Shown piece after piece: positions 23,169-34,326 of a stretch of 64,000 nucleotides of DNA. The DNA is from Phlebiopsis flavidoalba (Eukaryota; Basidiomycota; Agaricomycetes; Polyporales; Phanerochaetaceae), in contig JAOCPU010000020.1 of NCBI GenBank assembly GCA_035772785.1, forward strand, positions 124,001 to 188,000, read 5' to 3'. Every line of letters starts with the position of its first letter. The first letter of the stretch is position 1. The notes under the pieces were generated by a model. It made no database searches, was not told where the DNA came from, and was given only the letters and a program-made list of their open reading frames with translations. A program made the translations under genes and the position numbers.

Positions 23169-24785
23169 TCAATCGTCGAGCTCGTCCTCCTCATCGTCAC
23201 TTTCAGATTTTTTCTGACCTTTCCCTTTGTTTTTCCCCCCACCTGACCCACCACCCATTCATATCATCCAACACAATACCCCACTGCAGCGTCCATTGCC
23301 GCCTTGGACATCCGAGGCATCATGGCCCCTTAGGGACGCAGAAGGTGGATGTCTTGCTGGATCCAACTCTTCATCTTCGTCCATAGCATCCTCATCGCTG
23401 TCCGCGTCCTCGTCTTCGCCTTCAGCCTCCGCTTCGCCCTCACCATCCTCATCTTCACTCTCACTTGACGCCGACCCCCCTCGCTCTCGCTATCGCCTAC
23501 AAAGTCCGAATCGTCCATCATCATCGGAGTCTTCCTGCGGTGGCGCAACCGCCTTCCCCTTCCCCTTCAAGTCCACTTTCCCGTTAACAACTCCGTAAGC
23601 AAACCTGCTCCTCGCTTCCTTCTTTCCGAATAGGTGCTTGTGGCGCTTCACCCACTGCGTGATCCCATCCTGCTCCTTTCCATCAACCATGCTAAAGTCC
23701 GTTTCCGTACATTTGATTTCTTCCTCCGCGTCCTCATCCTCTTCCTTCGGCAGCTCGTCGCCCGCGATCCTCCGCACGCACGAACACGGAACACGTCCTG
23801 CCAGTCGCGCTAACCAGTCTGACGCCGTCTGAACCCGTGCCAGCCTCGCCCGCGGCGTTCGTGCCAGGGACAAGGTCTTGAACAGACCAAAACTCGCATG
23901 GCCGCCCATCCCAGAGTATACCACCAGGCAAGAACCACAGCGATCCTTCCTTGGCGCTTCGATATGCTTGCACACCTGCAACGGGCCCACCACTCGCGTC
24001 AGAAGATATGGCACTGCGAAACACGGAGGTATCTGGTTCCAGTAGAGGAATGGGTAGATGAGAGAGGAAGGCGCGTAGGAACGGGAGGATAGGTGTGCCC
24101 TTGGGGTGATTTCGCCTGAGCGGCTGAGTCGGAAGTGTGGTCGGTCGTGCTGTACGCTGGTGCGCGCGGCGTCGACGCCAAATACAATTTGCACGTTCTC
24201 CTTGGCGGCTGTAGACGCAGCTGCGGCCTTTCCTGTGGGAGCGGGTGTGTCAGAGGACAACAGGACGACAGTCCAGTGAGGTTTTGTTTTTCCCCGCGTT
24301 GGCAATAGGAACGCGCGTTTTAGAGATGTGAGCGGGTGGTAGAAGACTCTACGGCCTGGGTAGTTGGGTTGATGAGTTTCAGGCCTACGTTGATGTATCC
24401 GAATATCCAGTTTCTTGCGAAGTGGCGTAGATATTGAAAGCTAGCGCGTGAAGGGTGTACAGAGGCGCATCCGATTCGTCAATGGGTTGTGGGCGACGTC
24501 CGCGACTTCTTTGCCGTCGGTTCGTCGTCTGGTATGTTGTCTTCGCGTGCCCGCTTGCCGTTGGTTTGCGTGTGCAACTGCTGCAGCGCGTGGATGGCGG
24601 CCGCTTGCTGGGAGGTCCATTGTTGTCTGGTGGCCTCTGGCGTCGTCCGATGGGCAGTCTCCGCCAGACACAAATCGCAGCAGTGTGTCTACGAGAGCAA
24701 TGAGGCCTTCTGGTAGAGTCTCGAGTTGGGTCTTAAACTCGGAGGGCAGAGCGTCCTGGACCGTTCGAATGTAGCCTCGGTCCAT
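23169..24785 (-). CDS. RTT106: histone chaperone Rtt106
   Basis: Histone H3-H4 chaperone acting in nucleosome assembly and silencing. The ATG at 24785 gives MDRGYIRTVQDALPSEFKTQ, LPEGLIALVDTLLRFVSGGD, then WTSQQAAAIHALQQLHTQTN and IPDDEPTAKKSRTSPTT. The first PH-like part includes LKLINPTTQAVESS, LPTRGKTKPHWTVVLLSSD and NVQIVFGVDAA. The second has VFRSAISSDASGGPVAGVQA, YRSAKEGSLWFLPGGILWDG, PCEFWSVQDLVPGT and VRLVSATGRTCSVFV. It closes with DFSMVDGKEQDGITQWVKRH and KHLFGKKEA. After VVNGKVDLKGKGKAV a long acidic Asp/Glu/Ser tail ends DDEEDELDD at the stop 23169-23171. Tandem PH-like halves plus an acidic tail are diagnostic. Several frame jumps are present. Confidence 0.85.
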
Positions 24786-25227
24786 AGCGATCAAATGTCC
24801 TGAGGCGAATTGAATATGAGCTGAAATAACAAGAGCTAAAATTTGCTCACTAAAATAGTCCTATTCTCCCCGGTTATCTTACAAGATGCTAGTGTGTGCG
24901 ACGCTTTATCTTGTCGTCGGTGCCTCGATCCGCTTCCTGCCCGTCCGAGCTCGAGAGACCGGTCGAATGGTAAGGTAAGCGAGCGTGTGTCGCGAAAGGC
25001 GCGCGCATAGTGGCATTTACGGCTTGATTCCCTTTCCACAAACATGCAACACCGTACCTCGAGTAATTTGACCTGGGCTTCCGGGCTGATTATACTCCGT
25101 CGACGCAGCGATATGGTGCACGCTTGACCATTAACCCATTCAAATCCTCTGAGGCCGTCATACAGTACGTCCTATACCCCGTCGCGTTCAAGCCAGGTCT
25201 CTAATATATACGGTCTTCCAGGTATCC
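24786..25227. promoter_or_regulatory. divergent promoter region RTT106 / BTB gene
   Basis: About 440 bp between divergent genes. A short upstream exon of the BTB gene may lie at about 25110-25165, where the plus strand reads NPFKSSEAVI ahead of a possible GTACGT donor. No clear TATA box is seen. Confidence 0.35.
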
Positions 25228-26845
25228 ATGTTTCCCACCGCAATCAGGGTTGGCCTACAGTCATCGAACGGGATGAGGGAGGACTGTGTCTCCCTTCTGT
25301 TCATCCGACAGTGTTCTGTTCTACGTATCCAGAAGCGTCCTCGTGGATGCATCCCCGTTTTTCCGCGACTTGCTCTCGCTGCAACAGCCGTCCGATTCGA
25401 GGGAGGGCTTACAGAGCGCTATACCCTTCCCAGAAGATAGCGAGACCCTACAACTGCTGCTCCAACTATGCTTCGACCTTTCGGAGCCCCCAGCGAAGGA
25501 CATACACACTGTTTGTTCGCGCATTGGATGCTGCCCAGAAGTACCAGCTACAAGATGCACAGGCTGCAGCGAAGAACTGGATCCGGTCCCATATCAACTC
25601 CTCCCCTCTCGAGACCTTCGCCCTCGCTTGTCGCTATGAACTCGAAGAGGGAGGACCGTATCGGCCGCAGAGGCTTGGAAGGACCGCTACACTCAGAAGT
25701 ATCGTCGCGCCGACTCGACTTCTCCATGTCCATCGAAGGAGCAAGCTATATCCCGGAGATGGATGAGATCTGCTCGGGGCGGCCCTATTTCAGACTGCTG
25801 CAGTACGTCCGTGCGCCGTCGGATACCTCGACTGGCGGCCGTTCTCCTTTGTGCGCCCCCAATTTTCCTCTGCGTATCGCAACGCCCAGAAGCGCCTCGA
25901 GCAGCCCCCACGCACCGTACCCACATCACCCCCTTCCCGCCGCTGCGCGAACAATCCGCAGACTTCGTGCTCATGTCCACGGACGGCCATGTATTTGGCG
26001 TGCAGAAGCTGGTGTTGGGAGGACCTCGCCGGCGGCTCGAGACTCGTCGAGGGCGCCAAGGAGGAGAGTGAGCGCGGCCTGCCGATGTGTCGGGTCGGCG
26101 CGATCGGATGGGTCCTCGCCCTCGTCATCCAGCTGTGCTACCCGCTCGCGCTCCGGGCGTGTGGCAGGATCTCTCTTCGCGGTGCAGGAGATCCTGAGGG
26201 TGGCGTCCAAGTACGAGATGACGCCTCTCCTCGAAATGGGAAAGACCCAACTCGCGCAGGTCGTGCAGTCTGCTCCACTACGAATCTACTTCGTTGCCGC
26301 CGAGAACGGCTGGCTTGATCTGGCCGAGCAGGCCTCTCGGGTTCTGTCGACACAGCAGATTGAGGACCAGTACGTGCCAGAAATGGAGAACGTATCCGCC
26401 CGGGCGTTACTACGATTCTTGCGCTATCATCATGAATGCCGGACAGTGATCAACCGCGTCACCTCTCGCCACTCTGACTACGTCCAGGGCTGGAAGATGA
26501 TTCCGCAGAACAGACAGAGGACATCCACTTCCCTTATGGTACCTCTGCCCATCGTCGAGATGTGGACGCAGAAATTGCTCGCCGCCCAATGTCCCAGGCC
26601 GAGTGATCATAGGGCTGCGCCAGCAACGCAACACAAGGAGACGCAAAGACAAGGTTTGCGGAAGTTAGACACCCTTTGCTTAGCCTCGACCTGCAGACGG
26701 ATTATGTGGACGCTACACACGCTATGGAGACGGAGATAAGGGAGGAACTAGTCCAGGTGCGTGGCTGTCTTTTTGTATCCTCAAATCTCATAGTCTCCCT
26801 TTATAGGTGCGACGACCAAAGCTAGATCATAATCGTGATTTGTGA
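25228..26845 (+). CDS. BTB/POZ-domain protein with two BTB-like units
   Basis: Probable adaptor protein; Agaricomycete genomes carry many such genes of unknown role. The first unit reads VLFYVSRSVLVDASPFFRDL, then LQSAIPFPEDSETLQLLLQL and RALDAAQKYQLQDAQAAAKN, ending FALACRYELEE, which is the BTB fold plus the following helices. A second unit begins ADFVLMSTDGHVFGVQKLVL near 25965 and continues AVQEILRVASKYEMTPLLEM, LAQVVQSAPLRIYFVAAENG, WLDLAEQASRVLS and SARALLRFLRYHHECR. The last exon after a GTGCGT...ATAG intron (about 26757-26806) codes VRRPKLDHNRDL and stops at 26845. The start is uncertain, as a first exon may lie upstream. Confidence 0.7.
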
Positions 26846-27073
26846 AGATTATATAGTATGGGCGATATCCTAGCACTGTAAAAATAACTATTTAATCTTG
26901 CAGTAAATTATTCCTAGACAGCTTCACATGTTTGAAATCGACTCGTCGCAGCCGTAAACCCTGGCAGTCCCAGGAACGACTCTTCGTCCAGCGTCTTTAC
27001 CTGCGAAACCCTGCCCTTCCTCCAGCCAAGAATCTTGAGTGGGCGCAACGATGAGGGATGTATGTCCCGTGTT

Positions 27074-29214
27074 CTAACATATCGCGCATGAGGTCATGCT
27101 CGGCTTGTAGCTCTCCGAGGAACGCTTGAGTCTCTCGTCAGACGACGCAGATGCAGTCCTCAACGTGAGTTTCTGCACTGATTTTTGCACTTGTGTGGGT
27201 GCGGGGGGCGGACCGGCAAGCTGGTGCGGAAGCACCGACAACATCGAATCGTACAGTACTGGGCACATCTCGCCTGTGCTCGCGTCGACGACGAGCCGCC
27301 ACATCATGCACTCGGCTGCTCGAACGCGGGTGTTTGGGGCCGTGTCGACAATACCTGTGATGCGGCTCTGGCACAACAGGCGGCCGGTCGCAAAGTTCTT
27401 GAACGTGAACCCGCCGTCGCGTGGGATCGCTTTCCACATATGGTGGCTGTCGCTCGGCCAGAAACCGCTCCGCGAGCTCACGACGATGTGGCTTTGGCCC
27501 CAGAAGTCGAGACTGCCCACTAGCGGTGGGTCGCCTGCGACGAGCGCGAACATGTCTTCGTACACCTCCGTGTACATGCTTTTGGCTGTGTGTACGAAGA
27601 ACCACGGTGTGGCAGAGGCTTTGTCCTGCGAAATGGTGACGTTTGGGGTCGTCCATATTATCGTGCAGCCCAGTGACTGTGGCATAGCCATTGGACGCGA
27701 CATTCTGGAGATAAAATCGGCGACGAGCTAGGACGGCGTCGGATTGAGGCACTTGACCGGAGGAGTCAAGGCGAGAAGGATGGCAGGGTATTGACGGGGA
27801 AACGAGTAAGAAACCATTCTTGGCTAGGAGATGGGCCGTTGGCCCCGATTCGAGATGTGTGCAGATAGTCACATTCCATGGCTGCATTCACGGCACATCT
27901 TGAGTCAAGGACACTAGGTGGGCCCACAACTGCGAAATGGTGCAGTAGTCGGAACTAGGGGGGTCATAATTAGTCCATGATACCTGATTTCAAGTATTGC
28001 AACCATACGATGATGCTTCTCTGCTACCAAAGAATGACCAGTCTGCCATGCCTTCCCGTAATCCGAGTGGCCTATCACCTGGGTGCCAACGTCTTCGCGG
28101 GCACAGAAAATGTCCAGAACTACGCCAGTCGCGAGATTTCGAATGGCGTAGTCAAACTCCTTCCCGGTTCTGCTGAAGATGGTCCATAGCTGAAACAAGC
28201 GATGCGCCTCCACGACTTGGGGCTAAATAGACGTGGGTGTTGCGTCGTTGTGGAAGATAATCGGGAATGCTCCGTTTCAAGGACCCGTCCATCGGATACG
28301 TTCCGGATCATGTAAATACCCTCCTCTATACGAAGTGGACAATCCTTGACAAGCGTGTGAATCGAACCTGCAGGTCAACCATAATTTTAATAAACGTTAG
28401 GTTGGCTCAAAACGAGGAAAATTACTTGCGTGTCTGTAGGTGTCGCGACGTGCGTCGTATTACGAATTAATTGCTGCTGTGTTATTCGTAAACTAACGTT
28501 GGATTGAATCTGCATAGATGTTGATATATATGTGAGGTTGAATAAAAAACAGAGCTGAACTACCTCAAATATGTGGAATGCATGCGTTAATTGCGCGTCC
28601 AGTGCTTTGACAGCGGCCGCGTCATCCGTCTTGTATAAAATCTTTCTATGCCACTTGCGGGAAGCAAGCTCCTTCGCGAGCGCTAGGATATCGTTCATGG
28701 TGCTACAGATCCATCAGTCTCTTGTCGCTCAGGTTTTGAGCGGCATTGGGAGCATACCCGGTGAGTTGCTTGAGATCATTCTCTAGGTGAGAAGCAATAT
28801 CTGCTTCCGCGCCTTTGCAAGCTCGAGCGACAGCTACCACCATGTCTTTGGCACGGAAACCAACATTTTTCAAATCCTCTTGGTTCGTCTGCACCTCCTG
28901 TGGTCATGGATATATATCGGATAACGTGAAAGAAACGAATGGCAGATCACCCACATCTACAATTTCCAGGATCTTGACGCCAGCACTTGCTATGTATTTG
29001 ATGCATGGAAGTGTGTCGATCGCCTCCAGAATATCTTTGAGGACATCTAGCGCAATGCTCGTTGCAGTTTCTGCCCTGGAAGTTCTACTAGAGGGTCCAA
29101 CAGTGTCTGGTGTCAACAATGACGTTTGCATCGGATTGCGCGCGAGCACAGGCGTAGAGGGGGCGACTTGGAAAGGCCCAGAGAAGTTGAGTTCCTGGGC
29201 GATCTCTTAAACAT
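27074..29214 (-). CDS. fusion of MLKL-like N-terminal helical domain and ricin-B-type (beta-trefoil) lectin region
   Basis: Reading the minus strand from an ATG near 29214, the first part has LLTPDTVGPSSRTSRAETAT and SIALDVLKDILEAIDTLPCI, then KYIASAGVKILEIVD. An intron at 28898-28954 follows, then EVQTNQEDLKNVGFRAKDMV and VAVARACKGAEADIASHLEN. A second intron leads to LASRKWHRKILYKTDDAAAV, KALDAQLTHAFHIFE, a third to IQSNVSLRITQQQLIRNTTH. This is the four-helix-bundle segment annotated in fungi as MLKL_NTD. A fourth intron (GTAATT...CTGCAG) then joins DCPLRIEEGIYMIRNVSDGR, LFQLWTIFSRTGKEFDYAIR, NLATGVVLDIFC, FYLQNVASNGYATV and FTFKNFATGRLLCQSR, repeats typical of ricin-B beta-trefoils. The splice pattern supports one transcript. 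One frame change sits at the domain junction. Function is inferred: a membrane-active helical module guided by glycan binding. Confidence 0.65.
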
Positions 29215-30055
29215 GCGAGCCTTATACGAGTAAAGACGGGCTATCTATGGCGATGATGGTGGTAGTCTGTAAGTCATTGGACTTGATTTCGATTTGTACA
29301 GCTTCTAGGCGCAGCGCTGTAACCCTCTCACGAGATCAGCACGCATTAGCCGCTTCTCTTACATGTGATGTCTATTCCAAGGGATTCATTGATCAACGTG
29401 CAGTGTTCAACGTGTAGTTCATGATATCCCTTGAGACGTGGCCGACGGATTGATCTGTCTGTGGACGGATACATCACAAGGAATTTATTATCACGATCAA
29501 CAACTTTGCTTACCGCTGACGCAGCTCAGCACCAGCAAGCTACGAGGGCACGACGATAAGTAGGTCGCAATAGATTTATTGCCACGAGCCACACACACGA
29601 GATAAGCAGCATAAGTACCAGAGAATAGATGTAAGCAATTCCACACCACCTCTGTCGAGGGAGGAGACAAATAAACCGGCGCTATCCGCCGATAAAAACG
29701 GCTGGGAGCACGTGGCAAAGCCGTCAACAGAATTTGATGCGCCTGATGCGCCCCGAACTTCCCCGAACCGCCAGCATTTCAGAACTCACTGCGCTGGGTG
29801 CCAACAAGTCAGCTAGTCGCGCACAAATCTCCTCTCCGATATCGCTGTTGAGAGACTCTTTCAACATCCACAAGGCAAACGTGCATACGACTTCCGGTGC
29901 TGAGTTGTTGTACTATCTTAGTTGAGGACAACCTAATCAAAACTTTTCTGACTTCAACCTTACCACGGATGACAGTCTGGGCGGCGGCTGCGATGGTCTT
30001 GTCACATTCCAAGCAATCACTGCATGAATCAACAACAGGAGCTGTGACCTCCCTT

Positions 30056-30076
30056 CATGCATCATGCATCATGCAC
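30056..30076. repeat. short ATGCATC direct repeat
   Basis: CATGCATC-type units repeated almost three times in 21 bases. Each unit contains the palindrome ATGCAT. Confidence 0.5.
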
Positions 30077-30138
30077 GGTGCCACCTAGAAGGCTGAAGCT
30101 GATCAATGTGGCCTAGGTGTTGATGGCTTCTTCTCGAG

Positions 30139-30185
30139 TTCAAGCCTCAAGCTTCAAGCTTCAAGCTGCAGGCCTGCAGGCCTCA
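30139..30185. repeat. tandem CAAGCTT and CTGCAGGC repeats
   Basis: A run of three near-identical 8-base CAAGCTT-containing units passes directly into two units of GCAGGCCT. All units contain short palindromes (AAGCTT, CTGCAG, AGGCCT). No gene lies across it. Confidence 0.5.
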
Positions 30186-30766
30186 TTGAACCAGGGCAAT
30201 ATCATACAAAATGTTGAAACATCCTTTCTGGATATTTGCTACTGTCTTAGCTTACAAATCTAACTGTTGGGCTCATGCCTAAGAGAGCCTTTTTGAACAC
30301 GACCCCCGCCCTACCCCGGGGCCGTGTGTAGCGGCGTCTCAAGGGAGCGACTACCAACACGGCATATACCACTAGTTCGCACCTGCGAGTGCGTCTATCA
30401 CCCGAGATGAGCGGGTTCACATATGTGAGTGACGCTCATCGCAGACTTGTCTGACTCTTTGCTGACACGCGATTCTCGGGAGTCCACGCCGTTTCAGATA
30501 TCTTCTGCACAAGCTCCCTAACTATGCGTCCAAACTGGCGGGGGGTTATAAAGGGACCAGACACTTGCAAACAAACGCCTTGGAATATTCGTCCTCTCCA
30601 TTCCCCATTATGCCGGTTCCAGACCTCGTTCGTGACTCTTTTGTAGGTCGCATCGTCTATACTACTGCGACTATGGACGTACGTCTCTTCAGACATCCTG
30701 AGAGAAACCGGACTTTGTCTTGCCGTCTCGCTATGGGCAGCATGTAATTCAGACTCCGCCGTCGCT

Positions 30767-32954
30767 ATGGTGTCGTCCTCGGACTCCACCCTGGGTGGGA
30801 GAAGCTGATTAGACACGGGTACCCGTAACGACTTGACCACGAAGGCGTCTGGCGAGACTCTCAAAGAAACTTTTCGCTTTGTTCCGCCCGCCGACGAGAC
30901 GTCAGGTTCCGCCAACCTCCCGAACGATACGAGCCACGAAGCGCAGCCGCAGAGGAAACACTGCACGCGCATGTGGCGATCCTGACAAGGGAAACAAGAG
31001 AAGGAGACGGCTGAAGATGTGCGTCCGCGCATATATCGTCGACTGGTATGGCCCAAACGATCCAGAAATGTCCTGAAAACGTGAGTCTTCTGAGTTCGTT
31101 CGAGGTATTCGGTTTATCTAAGAGCGCACGTATTACTAGTGGTCTCTCTCAAACGATTGCTTTGTGACCTTCCAGATTGCGTGTGCTAACCTTCGCCATT
31201 TTACATCGGCAATCCGCCTAGCTATGCGCCAGTAATAAATATATACCGGACCTCGCGGAGAAGTTCGGGATCTCATCAGTAGCGGGCTCGCTTGGGTTTA
31301 TCAGCTTGTTTGTGATAGGATACGCCATGGGACCGGTAAGTGTGGTACCAGACTGGCATCCGACAAAAGAAATTATACTGATGTCAACGAATGATGATCC
31401 TTGCTCCCATGAGCGAGATTCCTCAATTCGGTCGTGCACCCGTCTACATGATCACACGGCCTCATCTTTTGCATTCTCCAAATTCCGACGGCACTAGCGA
31501 AAAACCTCGGGGCACTTCTCCCGTTGCGATATTTAGCAGGATTTATCTGGCTCACCACCGCTTGCCACTGGCAGGCGCCAGCTTGGCGGACATATGGCGA
31601 CCAGAAGACCGCGTTGTCGTTATCGCGCCGCTTGGAGCGTAGCAGCTATGGGCGCCCGCGGTTCTGGGGACTGCTATCGGTGGTTTTCGCTTCCCAAGCA
31701 AAAGGGTGGACCTGGCCATCTGGATTATGTCGTGGCTTACAGGTGTGACTTGGTTGTGTTTCTCGCATTACCATGCCCGAGACATCCTCTCAAGCGTGCG
31801 TCCACATGATTGAATCAATACTGGGTAAGCTACAGCGCGTCATAGCATCTTATATCGCCGTGCCGTGAGATTACGTCGCCTAACGGGAAATCCTAACTTC
31901 AAATCTCAGGCAGAGATCGAGGCGGAGCATATGACAATGAATGGAGTCGCTATGATGACCCTTGTTCGTCCATTCTATCTCGGGTTCCGCGAGCCTATAG
32001 TGGCTTTTTGGAATCTGTATATTGGGATCCTCTACGGTGCGTCCACTCTCCTTCTTCAACAGTGTACACTTCATCATTATTTGTTCCCAGGTATTCTTTA
32101 TTGCTTCATATCGTCCTATGATGTAGTATGTTCGACTTGAACATCATCATTTCAACCTCGGGCAAACACGGCCTTGCCCTTCATATTAGTGCGTTCCTTT
32201 CTTGTTTCACTAGCTCGTATGCCAAACCGAGCGCCATCTAGGGAATCATTGTAGGGGTGATCATCGTTTTCAATTCGGGTTCTTGCCCTGGGCATGTGTA
32301 TATCCTGAAGCCCAAGTTTGCGCGCGGAGGTACGCCCACCCCACTTGTACTGGCTATACCGTGTTGTTCTCAGCCACTATAACGCCACCTAGATTTTGTC
32401 CCGGAAGACAGACTGCCACCAGCATTTTTCGGGGCATTCTTTTTTCCTGTGAGTCCATCAGAGCGCTCCGTCCTTGGCGTATCCTCCCCCCCTCTGCTCA
32501 CCGCGATCGGGCATAGATTTCTATGTTCTTTCGGTTGGACGAGCGCGGCGAGTGTGCACTGGATTGTACCTATCATCGCTTCCGGGATTTTGGGCTATTG
32601 GGAGTGCGTTCTATATCTTCCAAGCGGGAATGCAAGTGAGCGTTTTTGTCACCTAATACCGCCTCACGTGCAAGCCTTATGTTCACTCTTTCCCCACAGC
32701 TACCTAGCAGACTGTTATCCGCGCTACGTTGCGTCAGTCATGGCCAGTAATGACTTGTTCCGATCGTTTGTGAGGCGCCGCTTTTCCTCTATTGCAGTGC
32801 CGGTAAGTGACATACGTGTTTGGACTGTGCCCCGCTAACACACTGCCTGACCAAAGCATTTTTTTCCATAACCTTGGAGTCGGACCGGCGTTTGAGCATC
32901 ATTGGCGGCATTGGCTTCGCATTGCTACCGTTCGTTACCGTTCTTATTGTGTAG
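30767..32954 (+). CDS. MFS transporter, DHA1 (multidrug/polyamine) type
   Basis: Twelve-helix proton-coupled exporter of the major facilitator superfamily. A candidate start at 30767 (MVSSSDSTLGGRS) opens a hydrophilic N-terminal tail. The pre-helix signature YIVDWYGPNDPE is at 31024-31060. Helix segments follow across frames: FISLFVIGYAMGP, SEIPQFGRAPVYMIT, LLPLRFLAGFI, GGASLADIWRPEDRVVVI and WSVAAMGAPVFGP-like. Then come RRLTGNPNFKSQAEIEAEHM and FYLGFREPIVAFWNLYIGIL in the central loop and next helix, followed by FGWTSAASVHWIVPIIASGI. It ends YLADCYPRYVASVMASNDLF and FFHNLGVGPA. The loop motif ADIWRPEDR matches motif A-type spacing of the DHA1 group. Several 1-nt jumps and introns interrupt the frame. 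Substrate cannot be told. Confidence 0.75.
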
Positions 32955-34326
32955 CGTACAGCTGTCGCAGGTCCAAAAAAACACTGATGAGATATTGTCA
33001 GGTAACCCGCTACGGTGACAAGATTATTAGCACTGAGTAAAGTTTGCGGACTAGACATAGAATAGCAGAACCAGGCAGGCAGAGATGCTTGATCACTACC
33101 GCGCCACATGTAGAGACCGCTTCTCATGTTACTCTTAATTGCTTTATAGTCAGATTCGTTAACCACATAAAATGCTTGTATCAGGCAGGGCCCTTTGGAG
33201 TTAATGATATCATATTACTTCTCAATCTGGGCTTCGAGATATTGTCGTATTACAGCGGTGACTTCCTGTTTTACTGTCGGCGAGACAGAGCCTATAGGAA
33301 GAAAAGTAAGCTTTCCAAAGGAACGGGGTTCGCATAGAGACCAACCGTGAGCGTGCGATTGGATTTTGGTCGATAAGCTGGCGCACGGTAAGCGGGCGTC
33401 TCGGATTGTCGTGCCATTTCTGTTGGATGGTAATCAATAAGCTCGTCGTGATCAACCTAGCTTGCAGTGTCTAGCTTCCCTTTTGTCGTTTGATGATGAA
33501 TATCGTCTATCCACCCAGCCTCGTCGGGGGGAAGGTTTTCAGTCGTTTTCGACAGTAATGCAGCGATTTCTAACGACAAGGTGAAAGTCAGTCGGCCCGG
33601 AAAGCGGATACTTCTTATGATCTCCACCAACCTCTCCCTCCCATTCCCCCGTTTTCGATCATTCTTCGACATACAAGAGAGGCGTAGAGAGCGGATGGGG
33701 GTGCATCCGAACGAGGCATTTGTGAGTTTGGCCACGGCCTAAGCGTCTCCTGACCGGGATGAGCGTCCAACTTGAAGAAGGGAAAACAAGCCCATCAACT
33801 CCGTGGCGTCCGCCGGTGCTTACGTAATATTCATCATTCGCCACCTCTCGAAGAGGAGGTTCGCGGGCTTTCGTCCATAGATTAGCAATTTGTATGACCT
33901 CTCGAAAGCATTTTATGTTGCTGTTAAGATGGGAATCTACAGTGCCCTAGTACCAGGTAATTCTGTCGTAACCGTGACCGTTATGCCTGGATTCGAGTGT
34001 TGGACCGCTAAGTACTAGGGCACACAGAAGCAATCTTTGATTGGGGGATTTATCGGACTGAAGAAATAAGTACTGTCCCTATTTGCGCCATATCAAAGGC
34101 AGTGGCTGCATACTTATGTTCCTCAAGATCAGTGGACGTGGTCACTGGCGGCCGAAGGCGGGGCGATCGCGACTCGCCAAACTCCCGGACAGTGATCCTA
34201 AAGCCTTCACGTGGTATACACGTGGCTCTTGCATAACTTTTCTTCTAGCGCTCGATCGACGTTTCTGTCAGAGGCGCCTCAGAGACCTCCGTCTCGACTT
34301 TTCACCAGCCGGCTGGGACAGCTCTA
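32955..34326. other. intergenic region between the MFS gene and UTP10
   Basis: About 1.4 kb. A minus-strand frame at 33457-33735 (92 codons) and a plus-strand frame at 33044-33337 (97 codons) are open but match nothing I know. The region contains the inverted repeat at 33942-34023 and, at its end, the UTP10 promoter. Confidence 0.45.
33942..34023. repeat. 82-bp element with perfect 12-bp terminal inverted repeats and nested hairpins
   Basis: GTGCCCTAGTAC at 33942-33953 is the exact reverse complement of GTACTAGGGCAC at 34012-34023. Between them, CAGG/CCTG and TAAC/GTTA can pair as a nested stem. No target-site duplication is visible at the borders. It could fold as a structured RNA or be a very short fold-back element. 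Confidence 0.5.

Larger units (their letters stand above)
29215..30766. other. intergenic region with small direct repeats
   Basis: About 1.5 kb upstream of the MLKL-lectin gene and of the MFS gene. Short frames occur, but none is recognised. Two small repeat clusters are listed separately. A 206-codon minus-strand frame (30436-31056) overlaps the 5' end of the transporter and is not called. Confidence 0.45.

Noticed and set aside
28360..28385. GGTTCGATTC resembling a tRNA B box (minus strand)
   Set aside because: There is no A box, acceptor stem or anticodon arm around it. It is the 3' splice-site region of the MLKL-lectin gene.
30436..31056. 206-codon minus-strand frame
   Set aside because: It overlaps the YIVDWYGPNDPE exon of the MFS transporter on the other strand and matches no family. 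Most likely chance openness.
33942..34023. The 82-bp inverted-repeat element as a tRNA
   Set aside because: The outer stem is 12 bp instead of 7 and the GGATTCGAGTG word is not a proper B box. It is kept only as a structured element.
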